Shown here piece after piece: positions 1-7,687 of a stretch of DNA of 64,000 nucleotides (positions are counted from its first letter, which is position 1; each line of letters opens with the position of its first letter). Location: positions 1 through 64,000 of the forward strand of contig CAKPKQ010000004.1 in assembly GCA_934167305.1 (NCBI GenBank), written 5' to 3'. A program made the position numbers and the translations under genes. The DNA comes from an uncultured Clostridia bacterium (GTDB taxonomy: Bacteria > Bacillota > Clostridia > TANB77 > CAG-508). Under the pieces are notes generated by a model. The model did no database searches. It saw only the letters and a program-made list of their open reading frames with translations, and was not told the origin of the DNA.

Positions 1-1
1 A

Positions 2-190
2 GATAGAATTTTAGTAGAAACTGATAGCCCATATTTGGCACCAGAGCCTAAAAGAGGCACAAGAAATGATTCCTCAAATGTAATATATATGATTAAAAAA
101 ATTGCAGAGGTTAAAAACGTGCCAGAAGAGCAAGTAGCTCATGCTACATATAATAATGCTATAAAAATATTTAAAATAAACGCCAATTGA
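2..190 (+). CDS. tatD: TatD-family metal-dependent DNase, C-terminal fragment
   Basis: Only the last 62 residues are inside the window; the reading frame enters at base 2 and stops at TGA 188-190. The fragment carries the TatD signature around the last metal-binding Asp, ETDSPYLAPEPKRGTRN, followed by the usual C-terminal helix that ends in A-x-x-N-A-x-x-I-F. TatD proteins are TIM-barrel, metal-dependent hydrolases with 3'-5' exonuclease activity, normally about 255 residues. The gene ends at a hairpin terminator that also faces the convergent lemA gene. The family call is firm; the exact substrate cannot be judged from this piece. Confidence 0.85.
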   Translation, partial: DRILVETDSPYLAPEPKRGTRNDSSNVIYMIKKIAEVKNVPEEQVAHATYNNAIKIFKINAN

Positions 191-211
191 TATATCAATT
201 GACGTTTTTTT
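178..211. terminator. Bidirectional intrinsic terminator between tatD and lemA
   Basis: Arms 178-189 and 196-207 pair over 12 positions with one C-A mismatch around a 6-nt loop, followed by a T-run at 205-211. The left arm is A-rich, so the structure can also stop lemA transcription arriving from the other side. The tatD stop codon lies at the edge of the stem. Confidence 0.75.
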
Positions 212-252
212 AAGCTTTACACAGATTGTGAAATAACTGTGCATTATGATAT

Positions 253-807
253 CTATTTATTAAAATCAACTTTAACATTTTTTCTAGCTTCTTGATTATC
301 GACTTCAAATAAGTTTTCTGGTGTGAAATGAAACATTGATGCAATAATATTTGAAGGAAATTTTTCAAGTTCAGTATTATATTTTGTAACAGAATCATTA
401 TAAAATTGTCTAGAATAAGAAATTTTATCTTCTGTTTCAGATAATTCTGATTGTAAATTAGTAAAGTTTTGGCTTGCTTTTAAATCTGGGTAAGATTCTG
501 AAACAGCCATAATTGTTTTTAATGTACCAGCTAATTCATTATCTAATTTAGCTTTTTCATCAATAGTTTTTGCATTTGCCCAAGAAGTACGAAGTTCAGC
601 AATTTTAGTTAAAGTTTCAGATTCATGTGTCATATAACCTTTTACTGTTTCTACTAAATTTGGAATCAAGTCAAATCTTCTTTGAAGTTGTACATCCATT
701 TGGCTAAAAGAATTTTTAGTACGTTGCCTTAATGTTACTAATTTATTATAAGCAGAAATAACGAATAATACTAGAATAATTAAGATTGCTAAAATAATCC
801 ACAACAT
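253..807 (-). CDS. lemA: LemA family protein
   Basis: This is a 184-residue LemA-family protein: one N-terminal transmembrane segment (about residues 3-22) followed by a long helical domain with the family hallmarks YNKLV near the membrane exit, QRRFDLIPNLVETVKGY, and a C-terminal ASMFHFTPENLF. The family is widespread and its molecular role is not settled; it is membrane anchored with the helical part outside. I start it at ATG 807 rather than the upstream in-frame GTG at 816, because that GTG lies inside the Shine-Dalgarno sequence AAAGGAGTG, which is properly spaced for ATG 807. It stands alone and converges on tatD. Confidence 0.85.
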   Translation of the reverse strand: MLWIILAILIILVLFVISAYNKLVTLRQRTKNSFSQMDVQLQRRFDLIPNLVETVKGYMTHESETLTKIAELRTSWANAKTIDEKAKLDNELAGTLKTIMAVSESYPDLKASQNFTNLQSELSETEDKISYSRQFYNDSVTKYNTELEKFPSNIIASMFHFTPENLFEVDNQEARKNVKVDFNK

Positions 808-1008
808 ATAATTCACTCCTTTATAATAATATTATGAAATAATATTATCATATATTAAAATATTATACAATAAAATTTTAAAAATAATCATAATCTTGTA
901 CAAGCAGACATATAATGTAGTATATGCAATGATTTGACAAATATACCAAAAAATGTAAAAAACTTAAAAGCTTAGAGCTTACGGAAACACATAAAAAGGC
1001 ATAAAAAT

Positions 1009-1037
1009 TTGACAAACATTTCTAAAGATGGTATAAT
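1009..1037 (+). promoter_or_regulatory. Consensus sigma-A promoter for the SleB-like hydrolase
   Basis: TTGACA at 1009-1014 and TATAAT at 1032-1037 are both perfect consensus with a 17-bp spacer. Predicted transcription starts about 30 bases before the GGAGGG ribosome binding site of the downstream gene. Confidence 0.85.
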
Positions 1038-1073
1038 ATAGATGTTGCTTTTAAAGGAGGGAACAAAATAAAT

Positions 1074-2075
1074 ATGAAAAAAGATGATAAAGCATCAATA
1101 TCGCTGAAAAAAATAATAAGTATTAGCATTTTATTTATTTTTATAATGACAGCAGCTGTTGCGGCAGGAAACGTAAAATTAAACAATGTTAAAATTATTT
1201 TAGCTAGTGGTTACGAAATGAATGTATTAACTAGTAAAACAAAAGTATCAGACATATTAGATGACAATCATATTATATTATTAGAAGATGAAAAGGTATT
1301 ACCTGATTTAGACTCAGAATTATCAGATAATAATACAATAAAAATTTCTAAAGCTGATGATGTTGAAATAGAAACACCAGAAGTTATAGAAACATCAGAA
1401 ACTATTACAAAAGAAGAAATACTAAAAAATTATGACACAATAATAGAAAAAATTGTAGTAGAAAAAGTTACAATACCTTTTGAAACAATTACAAAAAATA
1501 AGGCATCTGGTTCTGGATCAAAACAAAACCAAATAGTACAATATGGTGTAAACGGAGTTAAAGAAGTAACTTACAAAGTTAAATATCAAAATGATGTTGA
1601 AATAGAAAAGAAAGAAATTTCTTCAAAAATAATAAAAGAACCAGTAAATAAAATTGTAGAAGTAAGAAACAAACAAGTAACATCAAGAGGTGGCACAACT
1701 ACAAGATATGGTGGTAAATGGACATATTCAGAAGCAGAACTTGACTTATTATGTGCTATAACAGCACAAGAAGCTTGCTCAAGCTATAATGCAGCATTAG
1801 CAGTTATAACATGTGCAGCAAACAGAGCAGAAAGCAGCAGATGGAGATATAATGGTACAGACCCATTAAGCCAATATAAAGCAAGAGGACAATTCTGTTA
1901 CTCAATAGATAACCACTGGAGAAGAAGATTAAATGGAAATTACCCAGCATATGTAAAACAAGCGGTAATAGATGCATTAAACGGAAAAAGAAACCACAAT
2001 TACTTATCATTTAGATCAGCAGGTTATGCAAGCGGAGTAAACATAGGTGGTAACGTATATTTTAACGCAATGTAA
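1074..2075 (+). CDS. Secreted cell-wall hydrolase: DUF348/G5 region plus SleB-type catalytic domain
   Basis: The 333-residue protein has an N-terminal signal or anchor helix (about 12-31), a YabE/DUF348-like segment (about 38-85), a linker, a G5-like domain (about 125-200) and a C-terminal domain of the SleB cell-wall hydrolase family (about 218-333). The last carries the acidic catalytic-type motif CAITAQE, an NRAES stretch, a GQF motif and the terminal GGNVYF. SleB-family enzymes are lytic transglycosylases that open cortex or vegetative peptidoglycan; G5 domains bind the wall. The domain order recalls Rpf/YabE proteins with the lytic domain exchanged. Expressed from a perfect promoter and closed by its own terminator, so monocistronic. 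A vegetative role in wall turnover is as likely as a spore role. Confidence 0.8.
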   Translation: MKKDDKASISLKKIISISILFIFIMTAAVAAGNVKLNNVKIILASGYEMNVLTSKTKVSDILDDNHIILLEDEKVLPDLDSELSDNNTIKISKADDVEIETPEVIETSETITKEEILKNYDTIIEKIVVEKVTIPFETITKNKASGSGSKQNQIVQYGVNGVKEVTYKVKYQNDVEIEKKEISSKIIKEPVNKIVEVRNKQVTSRGGTTTRYGGKWTYSEAELDLLCAITAQEACSSYNAALAVITCAANRAESSRWRYNGTDPLSQYKARGQFCYSIDNHWRRRLNGNYPAYVKQAVIDALNGKRNHNYLSFRSAGYASGVNIGGNVYFNAM

Positions 2076-2079
2076 TTAA

Positions 2080-2109
2080 AAAAGTTCCTATTCACAGGAA
2101 CTTTTTTTA
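2080..2109 (+). terminator. Intrinsic terminator after the SleB-like gene
   Basis: AAAAGTTCCT pairs with AGGAACTTTT across a 5- to 6-nt loop and runs into seven T. It begins five bases after the stop codon. Confidence 0.85.
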
Positions 2110-2198
2110 TGCTTATAAATAAGTCCGCACAGGCACAAAACTTACTCTTGAACTAAAAGAAATAATATGATATATTATGCACACAAGGAGAAAAAATT

Positions 2199-2972
2199 AT
2201 GAAATTAATTTCATGGAATGTAAATGGGCTAAGAGCAGCTATAAAAAAAGGTTTCAAAGAGTTTTTTGAACAAGAAGATGCAGACATATTTTGCATACAA
2301 GAAACAAAAATGCAACAAGACCAAATAGATGAAGAAATTGAGAATATATTTAAAGAATATAATAGCTATTGGAATAGTGCAGTAAAAAAAGGATATTCAG
2401 GAACAGCAGTTTTCACGAAACAAAAGCCAATTAATGTCACATATGGTATAGGAAAAGAAGAACACGACCAAGAAGGAAGAGTAATAACACTAGAATTTGA
2501 AAAGTTTTATTTAATAAATTGTTATACTCCAAATTCAAAAAGAGAACTTGAAAGACTGGACTATAGAATGACATGGGAAGACGAAATGAGAAATTACTTA
2601 TTGAAATTAAATGAAACAAAGCCAGTAATTCTATGTGGAGATTTAAATGTAGCCCATGAAGAAATAGACTTAAAAAATCCAAAAACAAACAGACATAATG
2701 CAGGATTTACAGACGAAGAAAGAAATAAGATGACAGAGCTATTAAACTCAGGATTCACAGACACATTTAGGTACTTATACCCAACAAAAGAAAACTGCTA
2801 CACATGGTGGTCATATATGTTCAACGCAAGAGCAAACAATGCAGGGTGGAGAATAGACTACTTCATAGTATCAAAAACAATAGAAAACAAAATACAAGAA
2901 GCAACAATATACTCACAAACACAAGGCAGTGACCACTGCCCAGTTGGTGTCAGTTTGGGGACGTTTCTTTAA
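2199..2972 (+). CDS. xth: Exodeoxyribonuclease III (AP endonuclease)
   Basis: The 257-residue protein is a full-length ExoIII of the EEP superfamily: N-terminal KLISWNVNGLRA, metal-ligand Glu in CIQETKMQ, the NCYTPNS motif, GDLNVAHEEIDL with the catalytic Asp-x-Asn, and C-terminal GSDHCPV with the catalytic Asp-His pair. It cuts DNA at abasic sites and degrades 3' ends during base excision repair. The ribosome binding site AAGGAG precedes ATG 2199. The last residues after HCPVGV (SLGTFL) and the stop codon are encoded by the first unit of a palindromic repeat cluster, so the native C-terminus was probably replaced by the insertion; catalysis should be unaffected because all motifs lie upstream. 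Confidence 0.93.
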   Translation: MKLISWNVNGLRAAIKKGFKEFFEQEDADIFCIQETKMQQDQIDEEIENIFKEYNSYWNSAVKKGYSGTAVFTKQKPINVTYGIGKEEHDQEGRVITLEFEKFYLINCYTPNSKRELERLDYRMTWEDEMRNYLLKLNETKPVILCGDLNVAHEEIDLKNPKTNRHNAGFTDEERNKMTELLNSGFTDTFRYLYPTKENCYTWWSYMFNARANNAGWRIDYFIVSKTIENKIQEATIYSQTQGSDHCPVGVSLGTFL

Positions 2973-3048
2973 CTGACAAAAATGTCACTTCGGGGACGTA
3001 TCTTCAACTGACAAAAATGTCACTTGGGGGACACATCTTCAGCTGACA
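2948..3048 (+). repeat. REP-like tandem repeat, three 35-bp units
   Basis: Three head-to-tail units begin at 2948, 2983 and 3018 with an exact 35-bp period. Each has the form TGTCA, then GGGGAC, then TCTTNAACTGACA. Each end can pair with the next start to make small TGACAAAAATGTCA hairpins. The first unit overlaps the end of the exonuclease III gene and supplies its stop codon. Confidence 0.85.
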
Positions 3049-3128
3049 TTGTAGAGAATAAAAGTATATTATAAAATAAAATAGCCAAAAGTTTGAGGGC
3101 GAGGCAATAGGGGGATAAACTAAAATAA

Positions 3129-3184
3129 GATGTGTCCCCAGACTGACAAAAATGTCAGTTAAAGAAACGTCCCCAAACTGACAA
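3129..3184 (-). repeat. REP-like repeat, inverted copy
   Basis: Two further units of the same repeat lie in the opposite orientation (GTCCCC, GACTGACAAAAATGTCAG, TTAAAGAAACGTCCCC). With the direct cluster at 2948-3048 they form an inverted pair around an 80-bp A/T-rich spacer without a gene. GGGGAC-containing palindromes of this look accompany REP-associated tyrosine transposases in many bacteria; no transposase is present in this window. Confidence 0.8.
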
Positions 3185-3197
3185 ATAGGAGGAGAAT

Positions 3198-4319
3198 ATG
3201 GATGAGAAGAGAAGAGGACTAAAGTGGTTTTATTGGTTTAGCCTTGGTACTGCTATTATTGCAGTTTATAAATTGTTAGATAATTTTGGCCAAATTACAG
3301 AGTGGCTTGCTGGGCTTGCAAATATTTTGATGCCATTTATTATGGGATTGTTAATTGCTTATTTATTTTATATTCCTTGTAGAAAGGTTGAAAGCTGGTA
3401 TAGAAGGTCAAAAAAATTGAAGCTTGTGCAAAGAAAAGCTAGAATTTTTTCTATTATTACTGTGTACATTATTGCAATTTTACTAATTATATTAGTGCTA
3501 AATTTTGTGGTCCCAGCAATATCAAAAAGCATTGGGGATTTTGTTTCAAACTTTGGTGTTTATTATAATAATACAATGAATGCTATAAATGAGTTGCCAG
3601 AGGATTCGATTTTTAAAGATGAGACAGTTTTGAATGCAATAAAAGGCATTGGAGAAGTTGATATTAAGCAATACTTAAATTTAGAAAAACTTGCTGAATA
3701 TGCAAAGGGAGCTATAAATATAGTAAATAGTATTTTTGACATATTTGTTTCTTTGATAGTGTCTGTTTATTTATTAGCTGAAAGAAGAAAAATTTTAGAG
3801 TTCTTTAGAAAAATAACAGCTGCGTTGTTTAAGAAAGATAAATATGAGCTTATTGCAAGATATTTTAATAAGTCGAATGAAGTATTTTTCAGTTTTATTT
3901 CTGGCCAAGTTTTAGATGCAATAGTTGTAGGGGCTTTAACATCAATTGCAATGTCTATAATTGGAGTTAAATATTCAATTTTATTAGGGTTTTTAATTGG
4001 ATTGTTTAATTTGATTCCATATTTTGGAGCAATTATTGCAGTGACTGTTGCTATACTTATTACTATTTTTACAGGTGGAGTTGGTCAAGCAATTGCAATG
4101 GCTATAGTTGTTATAGTATTACAACAGATTGATGCTAATATTATTAATCCTAAAATAATTGGAGATTCATTGTCAATAAGCCCACTTTTGGTAATTTTTG
4201 CAGTTACAGTTGGAGGTGCATATTTTGGAGTACTTGGAATGTTTTTAGCTGTTCCAGTATTTACAGTGATCAAATTATTAATTGAAGAATATATAGAATA
4301 TAAAATCAGTACCAATTAA
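3198..4319 (+). CDS. AI-2E family transporter (DUF20 permease)
   Basis: The 373-residue protein has about eight hydrophobic helices and the AI-2E/DUF20 layout: an N-terminal pair of helices, a soluble stretch after helix 3 (about 115-175), and the conserved C-terminal half with LGFLIGLFNLIPYFGA and a closing GVLGMFLAVPVF. Members export small molecules or act as Na+/H+ antiporters; the substrate is not predictable. Ribosome binding site GGAGGAG directly precedes ATG 3198, immediately after the inverted repeat cluster. The terminator stem overlaps the last five codons. Confidence 0.85.
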   Translation: MDEKRRGLKWFYWFSLGTAIIAVYKLLDNFGQITEWLAGLANILMPFIMGLLIAYLFYIPCRKVESWYRRSKKLKLVQRKARIFSIITVYIIAILLIILVLNFVVPAISKSIGDFVSNFGVYYNNTMNAINELPEDSIFKDETVLNAIKGIGEVDIKQYLNLEKLAEYAKGAINIVNSIFDIFVSLIVSVYLLAERRKILEFFRKITAALFKKDKYELIARYFNKSNEVFFSFISGQVLDAIVVGALTSIAMSIIGVKYSILLGFLIGLFNLIPYFGAIIAVTVAILITIFTGGVGQAIAMAIVVIVLQQIDANIINPKIIGDSLSISPLLVIFAVTVGGAYFGVLGMFLAVPVFTVIKLLIEEYIEYKISTN

Positions 4320-4333
4320 GGTACTGATTTTTT
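4302..4333 (+). terminator. Intrinsic terminator overlapping the permease stop codon
   Basis: AAAATCAGTACC (4302-4313) pairs with GGTACTGATTTT (4320-4331); the TAA stop sits in the 6-nt loop and a T-run follows. Confidence 0.88.
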
Positions 4334-4381
4334 CGTTAAGAATAACTTAATAAATTAGATACTTTTTTCTTAATAAATTTG

Positions 4382-4390
4382 TGGTATAAT
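4382..4390 (+). promoter_or_regulatory. Extended -10 promoter of the two-component operon
   Basis: TGG-TATAAT at 4382-4390 is an extended -10 element; no good -35 is visible at 17 bp. It lies 30 bases before the chosen start of the response regulator and argues against the longer frame that would begin upstream of it. Confidence 0.6.
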
Positions 4391-4420
4391 TATTGTGAAA
4401 TAAGTAAAGAGGGGAATTTT

Positions 4421-5128
4421 ATGTATAATATTTTAGTAGTGGATGATGACAAGGAAATTGTAAATGCAATAGATATTTATTTGAGTAAAGAGGGGTACAA
4501 CATCTTAAAGGCTTATGATGGAATGGAAGCATTAAAAATAGTTGAAAAAAATGATAATATTCATTTGATTTTACTTGATATAATGATGCCTAAACTTGAT
4601 GGAATTAGTACAGCTAACTTGATTCGAAAGGATAAATCTATTCCAATAATAATGCTTTCAGCTAAATCAGAAGATTATGATAAAATTGCAGGTTTAAATA
4701 ATGGTGCTGATGACTATATTACAAAACCATTTAATCCATTAGAATTAATTGCAAGAGTTAATTCACAAATTCGAAGATATACTCATTTGGGATCAATTGC
4801 TGATAAACAAAAAGAAGGAAATACATATTATTCTGGTGATTTATTAATAAATGATGATATGAAACAAGTAACAGTTGAGGGAAAAGAAATAAAGCTAACA
4901 CCAACAGAATATAACATCTTGAAGTTTTTAACCAAAAACAAAGGCATAGTGTATTCGATTGAACAAATTTATAAAAATGTATGGGATGATGAGTGCTATG
5001 GTGCAGAAAATATTATAGCAGTGCATATTAGACATATTAGAGAAAAGATAGAAATTAACCCTAAAGAACCTAAATATTTAAAAGTGATCTGGGGAATAGG
5101 GTATAAGATCGAAAATTTAGATAAGTAA
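4421..5128 (+). CDS. OmpR/PhoB-family response regulator
   Basis: The 235-residue protein has a receiver domain with the acidic cluster D8-D10, phospho-acceptor D53 in LLDIMMPKLDG, S80 and K102 in ITKPFNP, then an OmpR-type winged-helix DNA-binding domain (about 140-235) ending in WGIGYKI. ATG 4421 follows GAGGGG at good spacing; upstream in-frame codons overlap the -10 element and are not translated. The cognate histidine kinase starts 12 bases downstream. The stimulus and targets are not evident; no resistance transporter or similar target gene is adjacent. Confidence 0.93.
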   Translation: MYNILVVDDDKEIVNAIDIYLSKEGYNILKAYDGMEALKIVEKNDNIHLILLDIMMPKLDGISTANLIRKDKSIPIIMLSAKSEDYDKIAGLNNGADDYITKPFNPLELIARVNSQIRRYTHLGSIADKQKEGNTYYSGDLLINDDMKQVTVEGKEIKLTPTEYNILKFLTKNKGIVYSIEQIYKNVWDDECYGAENIIAVHIRHIREKIEINPKEPKYLKVIWGIGYKIENLDK

Positions 5129-5140
5129 GGAGATTAAAAG

Positions 5141-6691
5141 ATGAATGGTGCCAAAATTGCAAAAAATATATCTTATGTATTAGTGCCAATAGTTGCAGTC
5201 TTTTTGGTAGTAGCAACATTAGGAACGGCTATTATTGATGAAAACATTATTGTAACAGAAAGTGACTATTATATAGTACAAGTTGCAAAAGGATTGTCAG
5301 ATATAACAAAAAATATTACTCCCTTTTTTATACCAGTATCAGTTGTTATACTAATTATTTTGGTAGTGGTTATAATAGATGGAATTGGAAAGGAAAAGCA
5401 GACAGATAATGTTAAGTTAAATTGGTTTGATACATGGAAAGCGGAGATCGTTTTTGCATTAGGATGTGGAATATTTGCAGGAGGATTTGCTATTGCAATT
5501 ATAGGTTGGAATACATCTAATAATTCGATGAATATGTTATTATTAAGTTGTGGTTTGTCAATATTATATCTAGATACAATAGTATTGCTTGAAACTTTAG
5601 TTAAAAGAATTAAAGCCAAAATGTTATGGAAAACAACTTTGCTATATTCAATATGCCAAGGAATAAAAAAGGCAATAGATAATCGCAAAATGATTACAAA
5701 ATTGTTTATATATTATTGGGGATTTTGTATTATTGGTTTTTTTGTAACACTTTCAATACCTAATTCTTATGGCGGATCATTTTTCTACAAAGTAGTTATG
5801 CTAGCAACACTTGGAATAGGAACTTTTTATATACTATGTAAAAAGGCTGAAGAATTTAAAAAAGTACAAACAGCCTTGGAAAAAATATATAATGGAGAAA
5901 CGAATATTGAAATTAGTCCAAAAGAATTAACAGGAGCTTTAAAACAAATGGCTACATATATTGATGACATTGCAGGTGGATTATCAAATGCAATTGCTCA
6001 AAACATGAAAAGTGAAAGACTTAAAACTGAGCTTATAACAAATGTGTCACATGATATAAAAACACCTCTTACATCAATAATTAATTATGTGGATTTACTA
6101 AAAAAAGAAAAAATGCCAAATGAAAAAGCAACTGAATATTTGATGATACTAGACAATAAATCTCAAAGACTAAAAAAATTAACTGAAGATTTAGTTGAAG
6201 CATCAAAAGCATCTTCTGGTAATATTAAGTTAAATATGGAAAAATTGAATGTCAAGGAGCTTGTAAAGCAGGTGTCTGGAGAGTTTGAAGATAAGTTTAA
6301 AGAAAGAGGATTAGAGGAAATTAATTCTTTTCCTGAGGATGATATATTTATAAAAGCAGATGGAAGATATATGTACAGAGTGTTGGAAAATATTTATTCA
6401 AATGTTGCGAAATATGCTTTGGAGAATACAAGAGTATACTTGGATGTGGTTAAAAATCAACATACTGTTGTAATACAAATGAAAAATATTTCTAAGCAAG
6501 AACTTAATATTTCGGCCGATGAATTAATGCAAAGATTTGTAAGGGGAGAAACTTCAAGAAATACGGAAGGAAGCGGATTAGGACTTTCAATTGCCTCTAG
6601 CTTAACAGAACTTCAGGGGGGACAATTTCATATTTACCTAGATGGAGATTTGTTTAAGGTAACAATAGGATTTGAAATGTTGAATGATTAA
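5141..6691 (+). CDS. Six-helix membrane sensor histidine kinase
   Basis: The 516-residue partner of the upstream regulator has six predicted membrane helices (about 10-31, 61-82, 101-123, 130-152, 188-206 and 216-233) with only short external loops, so it probably senses a membrane-associated or intramembrane signal rather than a soluble ligand. The kinase core is complete: H304 in NVSHDIKTPL, the N-box around 404-418 (NIYSNVAKYA) and the G2 box GSGLGLS near 474-480. Ribosome binding site AAGGAG. A strong terminator follows, so the operon is just these two genes. Confidence 0.9.
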   Translation: MNGAKIAKNISYVLVPIVAVFLVVATLGTAIIDENIIVTESDYYIVQVAKGLSDITKNITPFFIPVSVVILIILVVVIIDGIGKEKQTDNVKLNWFDTWKAEIVFALGCGIFAGGFAIAIIGWNTSNNSMNMLLLSCGLSILYLDTIVLLETLVKRIKAKMLWKTTLLYSICQGIKKAIDNRKMITKLFIYYWGFCIIGFFVTLSIPNSYGGSFFYKVVMLATLGIGTFYILCKKAEEFKKVQTALEKIYNGETNIEISPKELTGALKQMATYIDDIAGGLSNAIAQNMKSERLKTELITNVSHDIKTPLTSIINYVDLLKKEKMPNEKATEYLMILDNKSQRLKKLTEDLVEASKASSGNIKLNMEKLNVKELVKQVSGEFEDKFKERGLEEINSFPEDDIFIKADGRYMYRVLENIYSNVAKYALENTRVYLDVVKNQHTVVIQMKNISKQELNISADELMQRFVRGETSRNTEGSGLGLSIASSLTELQGGQFHIYLDGDLFKVTIGFEMLND

Positions 6692-6693
6692 AA

Positions 6694-6730
6694 AATGGTG
6701 CCATTCCCAATGGCACCATTAACTTTTTTA
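6694..6730. terminator. Bidirectional terminator between convergent genes
   Basis: AATGGTGCCATT (6694-6705) pairs with AATGGCACCATT (6709-6720) over a 3-nt loop, with T-rich sequence on the right and an A-run on the left. Confidence 0.9.
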
Positions 6731-7222
6731 GCCTACATGATTGAACAAATATTGAATGCCACCCTTGGTTATAGCCGTACCTGCTAAAACAATAATACCA
6801 GCAACAAGTACACCAGCTACAATTGGCGGAATAGCTTTTTTGGGTGGTAAATTTAAAAAGTTAGCAATTAAAGAACCAACCCATGCACCAGTTCCTGGCA
6901 AAGGAACTGCTACAAATAAAAATAAACCTAAAGCTGTATAATTTTGTAGTTTTTCACTTTCTTCAATTTTTCTTGTAGCTCTTTCAGTAGCCCAGTCAAT
7001 TATGATTTTAAAAGGTTTCCATCTTCCAAAAAAATCAAACAAAGGTCTAATATATTTAACAATAAAATATATAGGTACTATATTTCCAAGAAAGCTACAA
7101 ATAAAAGCTTCGAAGTAGGTAAGGTGATACCTAAAAACTCCTATTGGAATAGCACCTCTTAACTCTAAAATAGGCACCATACCTACAAAAAAAGTAATTA
7201 AATATTTTAAAATTATAGACAT
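6728..7222 (-). CDS. COG2426-type small multidrug export protein family membrane protein
   Basis: The 164-residue protein has about four membrane helices and the conserved family elements ELRGAIPIG near the N-terminus and FVAVPLPGTGAWVGSLIA in the second half, typical of PF06695 (Sm_multidrug_ex). The family name comes from an early annotation; transport activity is not established. GAGGT precedes ATG 7222. It stands alone with its own terminator and converges with the sensor kinase gene. Confidence 0.85.
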   Translation of the reverse strand: MSIILKYLITFFVGMVPILELRGAIPIGVFRYHLTYFEAFICSFLGNIVPIYFIVKYIRPLFDFFGRWKPFKIIIDWATERATRKIEESEKLQNYTALGLFLFVAVPLPGTGAWVGSLIANFLNLPPKKAIPPIVAGVLVAGIIVLAGTAITKGGIQYLFNHVG

Positions 7223-7344
7223 ATAATTAACCTCATTTCTATTAGCAATGTAAGTATTTTACTATATTAAATTTTGTTTGTCTATATTGCAATACAAAAA
7301 TTAAGAAATGATATAAATAAATAGGAAAAAATTGTTAAAAAACA

Positions 7345-7373
7345 TTGACAGCAAGTACACTAGGTGTTATACT
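7345..7373 (+). promoter_or_regulatory. Promoter of the rpoBC operon
   Basis: TTGACA (7345-7350) and TATACT (7368-7373) are separated by 17 bp. Transcription from here gives a leader of about 300 nt before rpoB. The rest of the 450-base gap between the preceding gene and rpoB holds two hairpins listed separately and a possible second -10 (TATAAT 7552-7557) with no good -35; no gene is seen in it. Confidence 0.75.
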
Positions 7374-7473
7374 AAAGTAGATATGTTTTGATTAAATGTA
7401 TTAATCTCCGTTTAAGGTGGATGGAATGGTTAATATTAGAATAAATTTTATCAAATAAACAGCAAATAAAACA

Positions 7474-7506
7474 GTTGACAAAAATGTCAACCGTATTTTT
7501 GTTGCC
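7474..7506 (+). terminator. First terminator-like hairpin in the rpoB leader
   Basis: GTTGACA (7474-7480) pairs with TGTCAAC (7485-7491) over AAAA and is followed by CGTATTTTTG. The stem is short, so partial termination is the most that can be claimed. The core TGACAAAAATGTCA is identical to that of the repeat at 2948-3184. Confidence 0.45.
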
Positions 7507-7581
7507 TTTTTAGAACGATTTATGTTAATTTAATAAAAAGAGGAATTGTTATATAATTGCTTACGGAAAGGGTATTTGGAG

Positions 7582-7673
7582 AGCAGAAAATATGCTAATC
7601 TGTAAACCAATTATAGAAACAAGAAGGACTTTTTATTAAAATCATATATTTTATCTTCTGCTTAATTTTTTTT
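7582..7673 (+). promoter_or_regulatory. Second terminator-like hairpin just before the rpoB ribosome binding site
   Basis: AGCAGA..AAATATG (7582-7594) pairs with CATAT..TTT..TCTGCT (7643-7662) and is followed at once by a run of eight T (7666-7673), then the rpoB ribosome binding site. This is the arrangement of a transcription attenuator. The 48-nt loop could hold an alternative pairing or a protein site; none was recognised. Confidence 0.45.
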
Positions 7674-7687
7674 AGGGAGTGATTTTT

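Noticed and set aside
2948..3184. CRISPR array
   Set aside because: Units are contiguous and palindromic, in both orientations, with no spacers and no cas genes.
7380..7687. L10 (rplJ) leader before rpoB
   Set aside because: No rplJ-rplL follows and the known L10-leader elements were not recognised.
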